Of a stretch of 9,658 bases of DNA, positions 1 through 7,797 are shown piece by piece. Under the pieces are notes generated by a model. That model made no database searches, was not told where the DNA came from, and worked only from the letters and a program-made list of their open reading frames with translations. This DNA is from Bacteroidota bacterium. Lineage in GTDB: Bacteria > Bacteroidota > Ignavibacteria > Kapaibacteriales > UBA2268. Every line of letters begins with the position of its first letter. Positions within the stretch are counted from its first letter, which is position 1. A program made the translations under genes and the position numbers. The stretch lies in contig JAFRQN010000126.1 of the NCBI GenBank assembly GCA_017428585.1, forward strand, positions 1 through 9,658. Direction: 5' to 3'.

Positions 1-25
1 ACTATTAAATAATTTATTTTATTAT

Positions 26-844
26 TTATTGTTTTAATGCTCCAGCAGTCAATCCTTCTATTATACGTTTTTGGAAGATTGTAAAGAGCAGTAAAATTGG
101 CAATGCTGATATGCTTGCGCCTGCCATTAAATGTCCCCAGTCCACGGATTGCTTTCCTAAATAAAATGTTAATCCTACAGGAAGCGTGCGGTGGGATATA
201 TCATTAGTAAATAAGAATGGGAATAAAAACGAATTCCAATTATTTAAAAATGTATAAATAATTAATACAACTAAAATTGGTTTGCATAATGGAGCAATAA
301 TTCTAAATAAAATATACCACTCGCTTGCGCCGTCAATTTTAGCCGCATCTTCTATTTGTCGTGGTATTGATTCAATATATTGTTTTACAAGATAGATTCC
401 AAAAGGAGTTATAGTCCAAGGAATAATCAAAGAGTAATAAGAATTTATCCAATTAAAATTAACCATTAATCTATATAATGGGATCATAACAACATGAGAT
501 GGAATTATAAGCAGGCCTAAAATGCTTATATTTATTATATTTTTCCCAATAAATTCCTTGCGGGCAAGAGTATATCCTGTTAATAAGCAGAATAATACAT
601 TGCAGGCAGTTACAATAGTAGATACAAAAAAAGAATTAAAAAAGTATCTGCTGAAATTGTCAGAAGAAAGTGCTTCAAAATAGTTTGATGTTGTCCATTT
701 GCTTTTTATAACTTCAAGTATACTATTGAATTGTTCAGGAGCTTCCTTTAAGGATAACAGCAGCATCCAAAACATTGGAAATACCATAATGATGGCAATA
801 AGTATTAAAACAACTTCTAATGACAATATTTTTATTTTTTTCAT
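26..844 (-). CDS. Carbohydrate ABC transporter permease, CUT1/MalG family
   Basis: Inner-membrane subunit of a binding-protein-dependent ABC importer, probably for a sugar or oligosaccharide. It is 272 aa, normal for the MalG-like family. Hydrophobic segments lie at about residues 8-30, 70-93, 107-127, 137-154, 187-207 and 242-260, giving the usual six membrane spans. The diagnostic EAA loop is at 165-173 (EDAAKIDGA), followed by the expected hydrophobic stretch after RIIAPLCKP; this loop docks on the ATPase. The C-terminus (EGLTAGALKQ) is also typical of MalG-type permeases. The substrate cannot be read from the permease alone, and no partner permease, binding protein or ATPase lies in the window. 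Any partners would be beyond the left edge or elsewhere. The gene is divergent from leuS across 92 bp, so it starts its own transcript. The ATG at 844 fits the usual short cytoplasmic N-terminus (MKKIK) before the first span. Confidence 0.93.
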   Translation of the reverse strand: MKKIKILSLEVVLILIAIIMVFPMFWMLLLSLKEAPEQFNSILEVIKSKWTTSNYFEALSSDNFSRYFFNSFFVSTIVTACNVLFCLLTGYTLARKEFIGKNIINISILGLLIIPSHVVMIPLYRLMVNFNWINSYYSLIIPWTITPFGIYLVKQYIESIPRQIEDAAKIDGASEWYILFRIIAPLCKPILVVLIIYTFLNNWNSFLFPFLFTNDISHRTLPVGLTFYLGKQSVDWGHLMAGASISALPILLLFTIFQKRIIEGLTAGALKQ

Positions 845-936
845 AATGCAAAATAAATAAAAAAATATAAATTTTTAAAGAAAAATTTGTATTTTTAAAA
901 TTCGTATAATAAACATTTTTATATAATAAAAAAATT

Positions 937-3489
937 ATGGCAAATTATAATTTTCAAGCTATAGAAAAGAAATGGCAAAATAAATGGAAAGAAAATCAGA
1001 CAAATAAAGTAGAAGATGATTTTTCAAAACCAAAATACTATGTATTGGATATGTTCCCTTATCCAAGCGGTGCAGGATTGCATATAGGACATCCAGAAGG
1101 CTATACAGCAACAGATATTGTTGCAAGATATAAAAAGATGAAAGGTTTTAATGTTCTGCATCCAATGGGATTTGATGCTTTTGGACTTCCAACAGAACGT
1201 TATTGTATGAAATTTAATATTCATCCAAATGCAGCAACTGAAAAAAATATCAATACATATATAAAACAATTAAATTCTATTGGATTTAATTATGATTGGT
1301 CTCGTTCTGTCAATACAACAAATCCTGAATATTACAAATGGACTCAATGGATGTTCTTGTTAATGTATAATTCTTGGTTTGATAAAGAAAGCAATAAAGC
1401 ACGTCATATAGATGAACTGCCAATTCCTGAGACATTAAAATCTGAGAAAGAGATAGAAGAATATAAAGATAAGCATAGATTAGCATATATTGCAAATATT
1501 CCTGTTAATTGGTGTGCAGAATTAGGAACTGTTTTAGCAAATGAAGAAGTTGATGAATGGAGAGAGAAAGGGTATTCTGTAGAAAGAAAACCTATGAGAC
1601 AATGGATGCTGAAGATAACAGAATATGCTCAAAGATTATTGGACGATTTAGAGTTGGTAGAATGGCCTAATTCAACAAAAGAAATGCAAAAAAATTGGAT
1701 TGGAAAGAGCGAAGGAGCAGAAGTTAGATTTAAAATAGATGGCAGCGATAAAGAAGTAATAGTATTTACAACACGTCCTGATACAATATTTGGTGCAACT
1801 TATATGGTTTTAGCTCCAGAACATCCATTGGTAAAAGATATTGTTACAGGTGAACAAAAGGAAGCCGTAGAAAATTATATAATTAAAGCTGCACAAAAAA
1901 GCGATCTTGAACGTACAGAATTAAATAAAGAGAAAACTGGTGTATTTACAGGTGGATATGCTATTAATCCAGTAAATGGAAAAAATATTCCTATTTGGAT
2001 AGCAGATTATGTACTTGCTCATTATGGTACAGGTGCTATTATGGCAGTACCAGCTCATGATGAACGAGATTTTGGATTTGCTAAAGTCTATAATTTGCCA
2101 ATTATTCAAGTAGTAACCGATAAGAATAATACTGTTAATGTAAATGATTGCGCTTATTGCGAACATAGCGGCTACGCAATCAATTCATCAAACGATTCAA
2201 TCAGCTTGGATGGACTTCCAACAGATGAAGCTATAAAGAAAATAAACAGATGGCTGGAAGAAAAGAATATTGGCAAAGCAAAAATACAATATAAATTACG
2301 TGATTGGTTGTTTTCAAGACAAAGATACTGGGGCGAACCAATGCCTATTATCTTTTTTGAAGATGGAACAAAAAGATGTCTTGATTATGACGAACTGCCA
2401 TTAATACTGCCTGATGTAACAGATTTTAAACCTGCTGGAACAGGGGAGTCGCCTTTAGCAAATATTAAAGAATGGACTTCTTTTGTTGATAAGAAAACAG
2501 GAAAACGAGGTGGATATGAAACCAATACAATGCCTCAATGGGCAGGATCCTGCTGGTATTATTTAAGATATATTGCACCTAACTGCAAAGACAGATTTAC
2601 AGATGAAGCTGCAGAAAAATACTGGATGGGAAATGGCGGAGTTGATTTATATGTTGGCGGTTCAGAACACGCTGTTCTTCATTTATTATATGCAAGATTT
2701 TGGCATAAAGTATTATATGATTATGGATATGTTTCTACTAAAGAACCATTTAGAAAATTATTCCATCAGGGATTAATTATGGGTGAAGACGGAAGAAAAA
2801 TGTCTAAATCTTTTGGAAATGTAATTAATCCTGATCAAGTAGTAGATGAATTTGGTGCAGATTCATTAAGATTGTTTGAAATGTTCTTAGGTCCACTTGA
2901 AACATCTAAGCCATGGAGCAAGACAGGAATAGAAGGCGTTAATAGATTCTTAAATAGATTATGGAGAATGATAGTAAATGATGATGGTAAATTGTCAGAA
3001 TCTATTAAAGATATAGAATTAAACGATGAACAAGAATATGTATTAAATTATACGATAAAGAAAATTTCTGATGATATAGAGAATTTAAGCTTTAATACAG
3101 CTGTTTCTCAAATGATGATATTTGTAAACGAATTTATGAAATATAATGAACGTCCAAAGAAAGCAATCGAAAAATTTGTTCTTGCTTTGGCACCGTTTGT
3201 TCCTCATATTGCAGAAGAACTTTGGGAAATCTTGGGCAATAAGTTCTCTATTTTTGAAGAAAAATATCCAGAATATGACGAATCAAAAATCGTTAAAAAG
3301 AATGTAGAAGTAGTTGTTCAAGTAAACAGCAAAATTAGAGGCAAGCTAAGTATGGCTGCTGGAAGTTCTCAAGAAGAAGTAGAAGCTGCTGCATTAAAAG
3401 ATGATAATGTACAGAAATATATAGAAGGAAAAACAATTAGAAAAATTATATTCGTAAAGGATAAAATATTTAATATAATTGCTAATTAA
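937..3489 (+). CDS. leuS: Leucyl-tRNA synthetase
   Basis: Cytoplasmic class I aminoacyl-tRNA synthetase that charges tRNA-Leu and hydrolyses mischarged tRNA. It is 850 aa, close to the usual bacterial length. The HIGH signature is at residues 49-52 within [16 protein letters not shown]. The KMSKS loop is at 621-625 ([13 protein letters not shown]). The CP1 editing domain is present and looks active: the threonine-rich TTRPDT is at 278-283, and [16 protein letters not shown] is at 364-379, with D378 matching the editing aspartate of the family. The catalytic-domain block [11 protein letters not shown] precedes the KMSKS loop, an anticodon-binding helical domain follows it, and the small C-terminal domain ([12 protein letters not shown]) ends the protein. 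No frameshift or missing motif is visible. The start ATG has no Shine-Dalgarno sequence but follows an A-rich leader (ataataaaaaaatt). The gene is monocistronic and ends at the hairpin at 3511-3545. Confidence 0.98.
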   Translation: MANYNFQAIEKKWQNKWKENQTNKVEDDFSKPKYYVLDMFPYPSGAGLHIGHPEGYTATDIVARYKKMKGFNVLHPMGFDAFGLPTERYCMKFNIHPNAATEKNINTYIKQLNSIGFNYDWSRSVNTTNPEYYKWTQWMFLLMYNSWFDKESNKARHIDELPIPETLKSEKEIEEYKDKHRLAYIANIPVNWCAELGTVLANEEVDEWREKGYSVERKPMRQWMLKITEYAQRLLDDLELVEWPNSTKEMQKNWIGKSEGAEVRFKIDGSDKEVIVFTTRPDTIFGATYMVLAPEHPLVKDIVTGEQKEAVENYIIKAAQKSDLERTELNKEKTGVFTGGYAINPVNGKNIPIWIADYVLAHYGTGAIMAVPAHDERDFGFAKVYNLPIIQVVTDKNNTVNVNDCAYCEHSGYAINSSNDSISLDGLPTDEAIKKINRWLEEKNIGKAKIQYKLRDWLFSRQRYWGEPMPIIFFEDGTKRCLDYDELPLILPDVTDFKPAGTGESPLANIKEWTSFVDKKTGKRGGYETNTMPQWAGSCWYYLRYIAPNCKDRFTDEAAEKYWMGNGGVDLYVGGSEHAVLHLLYARFWHKVLYDYGYVSTKEPFRKLFHQGLIMGEDGRKMSKSFGNVINPDQVVDEFGADSLRLFEMFLGPLETSKPWSKTGIEGVNRFLNRLWRMIVNDDGKLSESIKDIELNDEQEYVLNYTIKKISDDIENLSFNTAVSQMMIFVNEFMKYNERPKKAIEKFVLALAPFVPHIAEELWEILGNKFSIFEEKYPEYDESKIVKKNVEVVVQVNSKIRGKLSMAAGSSQEEVEAAALKDDNVQKYIEGKTIRKIIFVKDKIFNIIAN

Positions 3490-3510
3490 TATATTCTATA
3501 GATTAATACA

Positions 3511-3545
3511 AAAAAAAGACTTAATTCTAAATTAAGTCTTTTTTT
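3511..3545. terminator. Bidirectional intrinsic terminator between leuS and nuoB
   Basis: A perfect inverted repeat: GACTTAATT (3518-3526), loop CTA, AATTAAGTC (3530-3538). It is flanked by seven A on the left (3511-3517) and eight T on the right (3539-3546). Read on either strand, the stem is followed by a U-tract, so it can stop leuS transcripts from the left and nuoB transcripts from the right. It sits in the 78 bp between the two convergent stop codons. The A and T tracts can also pair and extend the stem to 16 bp. The stem is AT-rich, as expected for this genome. Confidence 0.88.
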
Positions 3546-3567
3546 TATTATAATTTATTATTCTATT

Positions 3568-4149
3568 TTATTTATTATCTTGATTATCTTGAATAGGTGA
3601 TGCATAATTATAATTAGGCAACCCTAATTTAGCATCTTCTTCTGCTATTCTTTTTCTTTTGTTAAATATTGCCTGCTTATTAATTTTAGCCTGCAATTTA
3701 ACCATTCCATCGAAAAAGGCTTCTGGTCTTGGTGGACAACCTGGAATATAGATATCAACAGGAATAATTTTATCTATTCCTTTTAATACATGGTATCCAT
3801 TTTGCCAGAAAGGACCGCCTGCATTAGCGCAAGATCCCATTGATATACAATAACGTGGTTCTGGAATTTGTTCCCATAAGTTTTTTATAACTTCTGCCAT
3901 TTTTAATGAAACAGTACCAGAAATAACAATGACATCTGAATGTCTTGGACTTGATCTTGGAATACAGCCAAAACGCATTAAATCATAATCAGAAGCATTA
4001 AGTGCCATAAATTCAATAGCACAACATGCTAAACCAAATTGTAAATACCAATTTGATTTTGCTCGTCCCCAGTTAAGAACATCTTCAACAGTTGCAAGAA
4101 CAATTCCACCACCTTCATAAGGTGCATCTAATTTATTTAATAATCCCAT
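3568..4149 (-). CDS. nuoB: NADH-quinone oxidoreductase subunit B (complex I, cluster N2 subunit)
   Basis: Peripheral-arm subunit of respiratory complex I. It holds 4Fe-4S cluster N2, which passes electrons to quinone at the NuoB/NuoD interface. The protein is 193 aa. The cluster ligands are visible: the tandem cysteines C42-C43 (FGLACCAIEFM), C107 (SMGSCANAGGPFW) and C138 (IPGCPPRPEA). The block SSPRHSDVIVISGTVSLKMA (66-85) is also characteristic. The GGPFWQNGYHVLKG loop is two residues longer than in E. coli. The C-terminal tail after about residue 155 is charged, then ends in the repeat-like QDNQDNK. The gene lies 18 bp after nuoA in the same direction, so the two are cotranscribed. It is the last gene before the terminator; nuoC and nuoD, the usual next genes, are not here. 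No Shine-Dalgarno sequence of note precedes the ATG. Confidence 0.97.
   Translation of the reverse strand: MGLLNKLDAPYEGGGIVLATVEDVLNWGRAKSNWYLQFGLACCAIEFMALNASDYDLMRFGCIPRSSPRHSDVIVISGTVSLKMAEVIKNLWEQIPEPRYCISMGSCANAGGPFWQNGYHVLKGIDKIIPVDIYIPGCPPRPEAFFDGMVKLQAKINKQAIFNKRKRIAEEDAKLGLPNYNYASPIQDNQDNK
3574..3591. repeat. 9-bp tandem duplication at the 3' end of nuoB
   Basis: ATTATCTTG occurs twice in direct succession (3574-3582 and 3583-3591). On the coding (minus) strand it yields the doubled Q-D-N at the NuoB C-terminus, just before the stop. The length is a multiple of three, so the frame is kept. It is probably a small slippage duplication in a dispensable tail. Confidence 0.7.
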
Positions 4150-4167
4150 AAATCTAATCCATTCTTA

Positions 4168-4575
4168 TTATTTTTTAGTATCTATTAAATCTTCTAATTT
4201 TGGAATATAAGGTTTTGCTTTATCCCATTCTAAGTATCCTTTAGCCCAATCATAGAAAAGACCTAATAATAATATAAAAACAAATATTGCCATTGCTATG
4301 AAAGAATACCAACCTAAAGTTCTAAACGTAACTGCCCATGGAAACAAAAGAACAAGTTCCACGTCGAAAATTATATATGCTAAAGCAACAAGATAAAATC
4401 TTGTGTTAAACAATACCCATGCACTACCTTCAGGAATAATACCTGATTCGTAATTCATTTGTTTTAGCTTATTAGGATGGCTTGGTCTAATCAGGGCAGC
4501 AGTTACAATAGCTGCACCTACAAGCAACAAAGCAAATATAAAAAATACAAATATTACACCAAAAATTGATAACAT
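4168..4575 (-). CDS. nuoA: NADH-quinone oxidoreductase subunit A (complex I membrane subunit)
   Basis: Small membrane subunit of complex I (ND3 homologue) that sits near the quinone channel. At 135 aa with three membrane spans (about residues 4-29, 59-82 and 89-109) it matches the family. The conserved loop and second helix are clear: NYESG at about 41-45, then FNTRFYLVALAYIIFDVE with the FDVE acidic motif, followed by LLFPWA. The loop has YESG, as in E. coli, where many homologues have a cysteine (YECG). It follows lepB by 36 bp and precedes nuoB by 18 bp on the same strand, so the three are probably one transcript. Unlike its neighbours it has a possible Shine-Dalgarno sequence (AAAAAGGA) about 10 nt before the ATG. 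Confidence 0.96.
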   Translation of the reverse strand: MLSIFGVIFVFFIFALLLVGAAIVTAALIRPSHPNKLKQMNYESGIIPEGSAWVLFNTRFYLVALAYIIFDVELVLLFPWAVTFRTLGWYSFIAMAIFVFILLLGLFYDWAKGYLEWDKAKPYIPKLEDLIDTKK

Positions 4576-4585
4576 AATATATATA

Positions 4586-4593
4586 TCCTTTTT
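4586..4593 (-). promoter_or_regulatory. Possible Shine-Dalgarno sequence of nuoA
   Basis: On the minus strand the sequence reads AAAAAGGA, ending 10 nt before the nuoA ATG (4575). The other starts in the window have A/T-rich leaders without an obvious purine-rich site, so this one stands out. The spacer is slightly longer than optimal, and in an AT-rich genome the match could be chance. Confidence 0.3.
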
Positions 4594-4611
4594 ACTTAAA
4601 TTTCAAATAAT

Positions 4612-5553
4612 TTAACTTATAGTACGTCCAATTCTATTCCAGCGTATTTTTGTAAGTTTCTTAAAGAATGAATACTCATTTCCGTATTCATCATGCATTT
4701 CCCAAGACAACCAACACAAAATTGGAGAGCCTAAAATATGTTCTCGAGGTATAAACCCCCAATATCTGCTGTCCAAGCTGTGATCACGGTTGTCTCCCAT
4801 GCCGAAATAGTAATCTTTTTCTACAGTATATTTATTAACTTCTTTATTGTCAATTTTAATAATATTTCCAAATTTAGAGATTTCATGTCCTTCACGCTGT
4901 ATAAATGTTTCCCATTGAGGATAATTTAAATCATTTAATTCAATTACATCGCCTTTTTTAGGAACTCTAATTGGACCATAATTATTATAACTATAATTTA
5001 ATCCTTTAGGGAAAGTATAGAATATATCGCGTGGATCTCTGATATTAGTAGTACTTACAATTCCCTTTGGCGGCAGTTTTTGAGCTTTATGATTGACGTA
5101 AAGCTGGTTGTTAATGATTTCAACTGTATCGCCTGGAATAGCAACACATCTTTTTAAATAATATTGAAATTCAGAAGATTTTACTTCATCACGCATTCCA
5201 GGAAAAACAAACACAATAACATCGCCGCGTTCTGGTTCGGAAATAGCAGGCAGCATTTTATAAGGCAATGGAATATTAAAGAATGGAATTACTTGCGGTG
5301 TCGATGGTCCAAATAATTTATGGACAAATAAAAAATCACCAGTCATCACAGTATTTTCCATTGATCCTGTAGGTACAATAAATGATGCAAGTATTAAGCT
5401 GTGCATCAACATAACAACAACAAGAGCAACAACAAAGGTAATAATTGTAGACTTTATTTTTTCAAAAGTTGTTTGTTCTTTTTTATCTTTTTTGTTTTTC
5501 TTGTTTATTTTGTTAAGTATATTGTCAGTATTATTTGTGTTTGTACTTTTCAT
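4612..5553 (-). CDS. lepB: Signal peptidase I
   Basis: Membrane-bound serine protease (family S26) that removes signal peptides from exported proteins on the outer face of the inner membrane. It is 313 aa. A lysine- and asparagine-rich cytoplasmic N-terminus (1-33) is followed by one membrane span at about 34-58. The catalytic serine is S64 in PTGSMENT and the general-base lysine is K134 in YYLKRCVAIPGD. Box C-like GDVIVF is at 110-115, and box E, GDNRDHSLDSRYWG, is at 253-266. About 119 residues separate the lysine from box E, a sizeable insertion. All catalytic elements are intact. It is preceded by a Bacteroidota-type promoter and followed after 36 bp by nuoA, so it appears to lead a lepB-nuoA-nuoB unit. 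The secreted GWxTD protein upstream is a likely substrate, but that is general biology and not evidence of a special link. Confidence 0.96.
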   Translation of the reverse strand: MKSTNTNNTDNILNKINKKNKKDKKEQTTFEKIKSTIITFVVALVVVMLMHSLILASFIVPTGSMENTVMTGDFLFVHKLFGPSTPQVIPFFNIPLPYKMLPAISEPERGDVIVFVFPGMRDEVKSSEFQYYLKRCVAIPGDTVEIINNQLYVNHKAQKLPPKGIVSTTNIRDPRDIFYTFPKGLNYSYNNYGPIRVPKKGDVIELNDLNYPQWETFIQREGHEISKFGNIIKIDNKEVNKYTVEKDYYFGMGDNRDHSLDSRYWGFIPREHILGSPILCWLSWEMHDEYGNEYSFFKKLTKIRWNRIGRTIS

Positions 5554-5594
5554 TTATTATAATTATGGTATATAATTTTCTAATTTTATAAAAA

Positions 5595-5626
5595 CAAATA
5601 TACAAAAAAAAAACTGTTCTAACAAA
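5595..5626 (-). promoter_or_regulatory. Bacteroidota-type promoter upstream of lepB
   Basis: Read on the minus strand, TTTG (5626-5623) is followed by exactly 20 bp and then TATATTTG (5602-5595). This matches the Bacteroidota primary sigma factor consensus (-33 TTTG, 19-21 bp, -7 TAnnTTTG). Transcription would start at about 5590, leaving a leader of roughly 37 nt before the lepB ATG. It lies in the 118-bp gap between cmk and lepB, so lepB-nuoA-nuoB can be expressed independently of cmk. No hairpin terminator is visible after cmk, so read-through from upstream also remains possible. Confidence 0.68.
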
Positions 5627-5671
5627 TTAAAATATAAACATATTAATGAATTATAATACAATATAAAATTT

Positions 5672-6352
5672 TTAGTTAATATTGTTTATAATTTTTAATG
5701 CAAGTTTCTCTACCATTTCTGCCTGAGATTCCAAAGTTAAGTCAGAAGTATCAATTTCAATTGCATCTTTTGCTTTGGTTAAAGGCGAAATTTCACGAGT
5801 GGAATCGAATTTATCACGTTCTAATATTTGTGTTGCAATTTCATCGAATGATAAATCTTTGATTCCTTTTTCCATATATTCATTTAGACGACGTTTTGCA
5901 CGAGCACCTATAGAAGCAGTTAAATATATTTTTAATTCAGCGTTAGGGAAAACAGTAGTACCTATATCTCTACCATCCATAACGCATCCTTTGTTGATTG
6001 CTAATTTACGCTGCAAATCAACCATTGCTGTTCTAACAATTTCTACTGCACTGATAGGACTGACATATTTATTAACTTCTACAGAACGGATTTCATCGCT
6101 TACATCATTTCCATTTAATTTTGTTATTTGTCCTTTAGGCGATGCTTCTAATTCGATTTTTATATTTTTAAGAAGCTCAGTTAGAACTTCATTGTTTAAT
6201 GGTTGTTTAGTACGAAGCCATGCCAATGTCACTGCTCTATACATAGCTCCTGTATCTATATAAATATATCCAAGTCTTTCTGCAACAATTTTTGCAGTTG
6301 AAGTTTTGCCAGAACCTGCTGGTCCATCTATTGCTATTATTATCTTTTTCAT
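5672..6352 (-). CDS. cmk: Cytidylate kinase
   Basis: Cytoplasmic nucleoside monophosphate kinase that phosphorylates CMP and dCMP with ATP, feeding the CTP and dCTP pools. At 226 aa it is almost the length of the E. coli enzyme. The P-loop is at 10-18 (GPAGSGKTS, K16). The substrate-binding IDTGAMYRA is at 32-40 and DGRDIGT is at 126-132. The lid and C-terminal block follows: RD at 179-180, D183, S184 and R186 in DSTREISPL, then AKDAIEIDTSDL. All match the bacterial Cmk family and nothing is missing. It starts 50 bp after the GWxTD gene on the same strand with no terminator between, so the two may be cotranscribed. In many bacteria cmk neighbours rpsA or ispH; neither is here. Confidence 0.97.
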   Translation of the reverse strand: MKKIIIAIDGPAGSGKTSTAKIVAERLGYIYIDTGAMYRAVTLAWLRTKQPLNNEVLTELLKNIKIELEASPKGQITKLNGNDVSDEIRSVEVNKYVSPISAVEIVRTAMVDLQRKLAINKGCVMDGRDIGTTVFPNAELKIYLTASIGARAKRRLNEYMEKGIKDLSFDEIATQILERDKFDSTREISPLTKAKDAIEIDTSDLTLESQAEMVEKLALKIINNIN

Positions 6353-6402
6353 AACAAATAATAATTTTAAGTTATATTATAAAAAATTAATTTCTACATT
6401 TA

Positions 6403-7707
6403 TTAATGATTATATTTATATTTTTCAGATACAAATGATGGGTTGCTTAATCTAAAATCCCCAAATCCACTTGCATCATAAAATAAAAATACATGGTTGC
6501 TGTAATATGTCCATTTTTCATAAGTTCTATTGCTTGAATATGAAGCATTGGAATTTTCAATCAAATCTGGCGGACCATATACTATATAAACATTTCCTTT
6601 ATCAGTAAGCCAGCCTTCTGCGTATGATTTAAAATTCTTATTTGCATATTCAATGCGGGAATAATATTCTTCCAAAGCTTCATTCCTATCCGTACCTGGA
6701 GTAGGATCTAATTTATTCCAAAACTCTTCAAAAAGTTTTTGTTGTTGATTTTCATCTTTTGCCGATTCTATTTCTTTTATTTCAGCATTTGTCGCAACAT
6801 ATCGCAATTGTTTAATTGCAATCGGCAGATCTTTTATAATTTTACTGATGAAATAAGATTGATTTTTTATTGTACGCTGTGCAGCAGCGAGTATTTTATC
6901 GCTGTTTTTTTCTTTTATTGTAATACGTAAAATATTGTTCTTATTACTATATGTAATGTTTTCTTTAGGAATTCTTACATAAAGTTGATTAATGCCGTCT
7001 TTAATATTTTTCTCTGATATATTATAATAAATTGTTGTATCTTTTGCAATATTAATAACTTCCGAAACAATCTGAATTTCTTTATAATTTAGATAATTGT
7101 AAATTTCAAAAAAAGCAAAGAAATAGTCGTGGATAGAACCAATATTATCGGAAATATGCGGTGTTATTAAATACTTTCCATTTTCTGTTTCTTCAATATT
7201 GCTTAACAATAAAATTCCGCTTGCAGAAAATGGAAATTTATTAAAATTAATAACATTTATATTTCTATGTTTGTCATACTCTGTTTTGGACAATAAATCT
7301 GTAAAATATGCATGTATTTTATAATTACCTTCAAAAAGGTAAAATCTATCCATAATTTTTGTAAATTCAGAATTAGTTCCTAATGTTTTATTATAATCAT
7401 CTAATACTATTTTTTTATTATATGTTTTTGAAAAAACTATTTTATTGTTTATATCAGTAACAGTAATATATAATGAAAATTTAGAAAGATATTTATTATC
7501 AACGTATGCAAAAGTCAATGTTTTATTAGGAATTACTGCGAATATATCTATTTTTGCACTATCATTGGATGGATTAGTATCTTTGAAAATAATTGCATCT
7601 AAATAAAAAGATTCTTCATCTAATTCTAAAACTTCCTCTGCAAATACAAATAAATTCGATGAACTTATGCTTATTATGAAAATAAAAAGAAGAATTATTT
7701 TTTTCAT
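6403..7707 (-). CDS. Secreted GWxTD-domain protein of unknown function
   Basis: A 434-aa exported protein. A signal peptide is clear: KK, a hydrophobic core, then VFA-EE, giving probable cleavage after A23. Residues 24 to about 300 look like beta-strand-rich extracytoplasmic domains with no recognised catalytic motif. The C-terminal part is the GWxTD domain: FW at 329-330, DPTPGT at 334-339, then NE and EEYYSRIEYAN, GWLTD at 365-369, VYIVYGPPD just after, and a closing FLFYDASGFGDFRL. This set of motifs is the family signature. The family is, to my knowledge, found mainly in Bacteroidota, Ignavibacteria and related FCB lineages, often in several copies per genome, and has no established function. 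There is no lipobox cysteine and no C-terminal sorting domain, so it is probably periplasmic. It is divergent from the methyltransferase gene across 90 bp and lies 50 bp before cmk. Confidence 0.9.
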   Translation of the reverse strand: MKKIILLFIFIISISSSNLFVFAEEVLELDEESFYLDAIIFKDTNPSNDSAKIDIFAVIPNKTLTFAYVDNKYLSKFSLYITVTDINNKIVFSKTYNKKIVLDDYNKTLGTNSEFTKIMDRFYLFEGNYKIHAYFTDLLSKTEYDKHRNINVINFNKFPFSASGILLLSNIEETENGKYLITPHISDNIGSIHDYFFAFFEIYNYLNYKEIQIVSEVINIAKDTTIYYNISEKNIKDGINQLYVRIPKENITYSNKNNILRITIKEKNSDKILAAAQRTIKNQSYFISKIIKDLPIAIKQLRYVATNAEIKEIESAKDENQQQKLFEEFWNKLDPTPGTDRNEALEEYYSRIEYANKNFKSYAEGWLTDKGNVYIVYGPPDLIENSNASYSSNRTYEKWTYYSNHVFLFYDASGFGDFRLSNPSFVSEKYKYNH

Positions 7708-7797
7708 TAAAAATTTATATTTAATTTAGTTAATTCAAAATATTCAAATTTTAATAATTAATACATTTACTACATTATATAAATTTACTTAAAAAAA

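Noticed and set aside
886..910. Possible leuS promoter: TTTG at 886-889 and TATAAT at 905-910
   Set aside because: The spacing (15 bp) fits neither the Bacteroidota nor the classical sigma-70 arrangement, and TATAAT-like strings are common in such AT-rich DNA.
1024..2166. Three open frames of 61-81 codons antisense to leuS
   Set aside because: They are rich in I, S, C and Y, as expected for the reverse strand of an AT-rich gene, have no recognisable motifs, and sit inside a full-length synthetase.
2573..2776. A 67-codon open frame in another frame of leuS
   Set aside because: It overlaps the catalytic core of LeuRS between WAGSCW and KMSKS, so it is a shadow frame.
5554..5671. Terminator or riboswitch in the cmk-lepB gap
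   Set aside because: No hairpin with a U-tract and no structured leader could be seen; the only supported element is the lepB promoter.
5775..6263. A 162-codon open frame antisense to cmk
   Set aside because: It lies wholly within cmk, whose motifs are complete. The antisense translation shows no family motif and mirrors constraint in the real gene.
7708..7797. Promoters in the divergent gap between the GWxTD gene and the methyltransferase gene
   Set aside because: TTTG-like strings occur on the minus strand (7736-7748) and TAAATTTA on the plus strand (7780-7787), but none forms a two-part match with correct spacing. Promoters must exist here, but I cannot place them.
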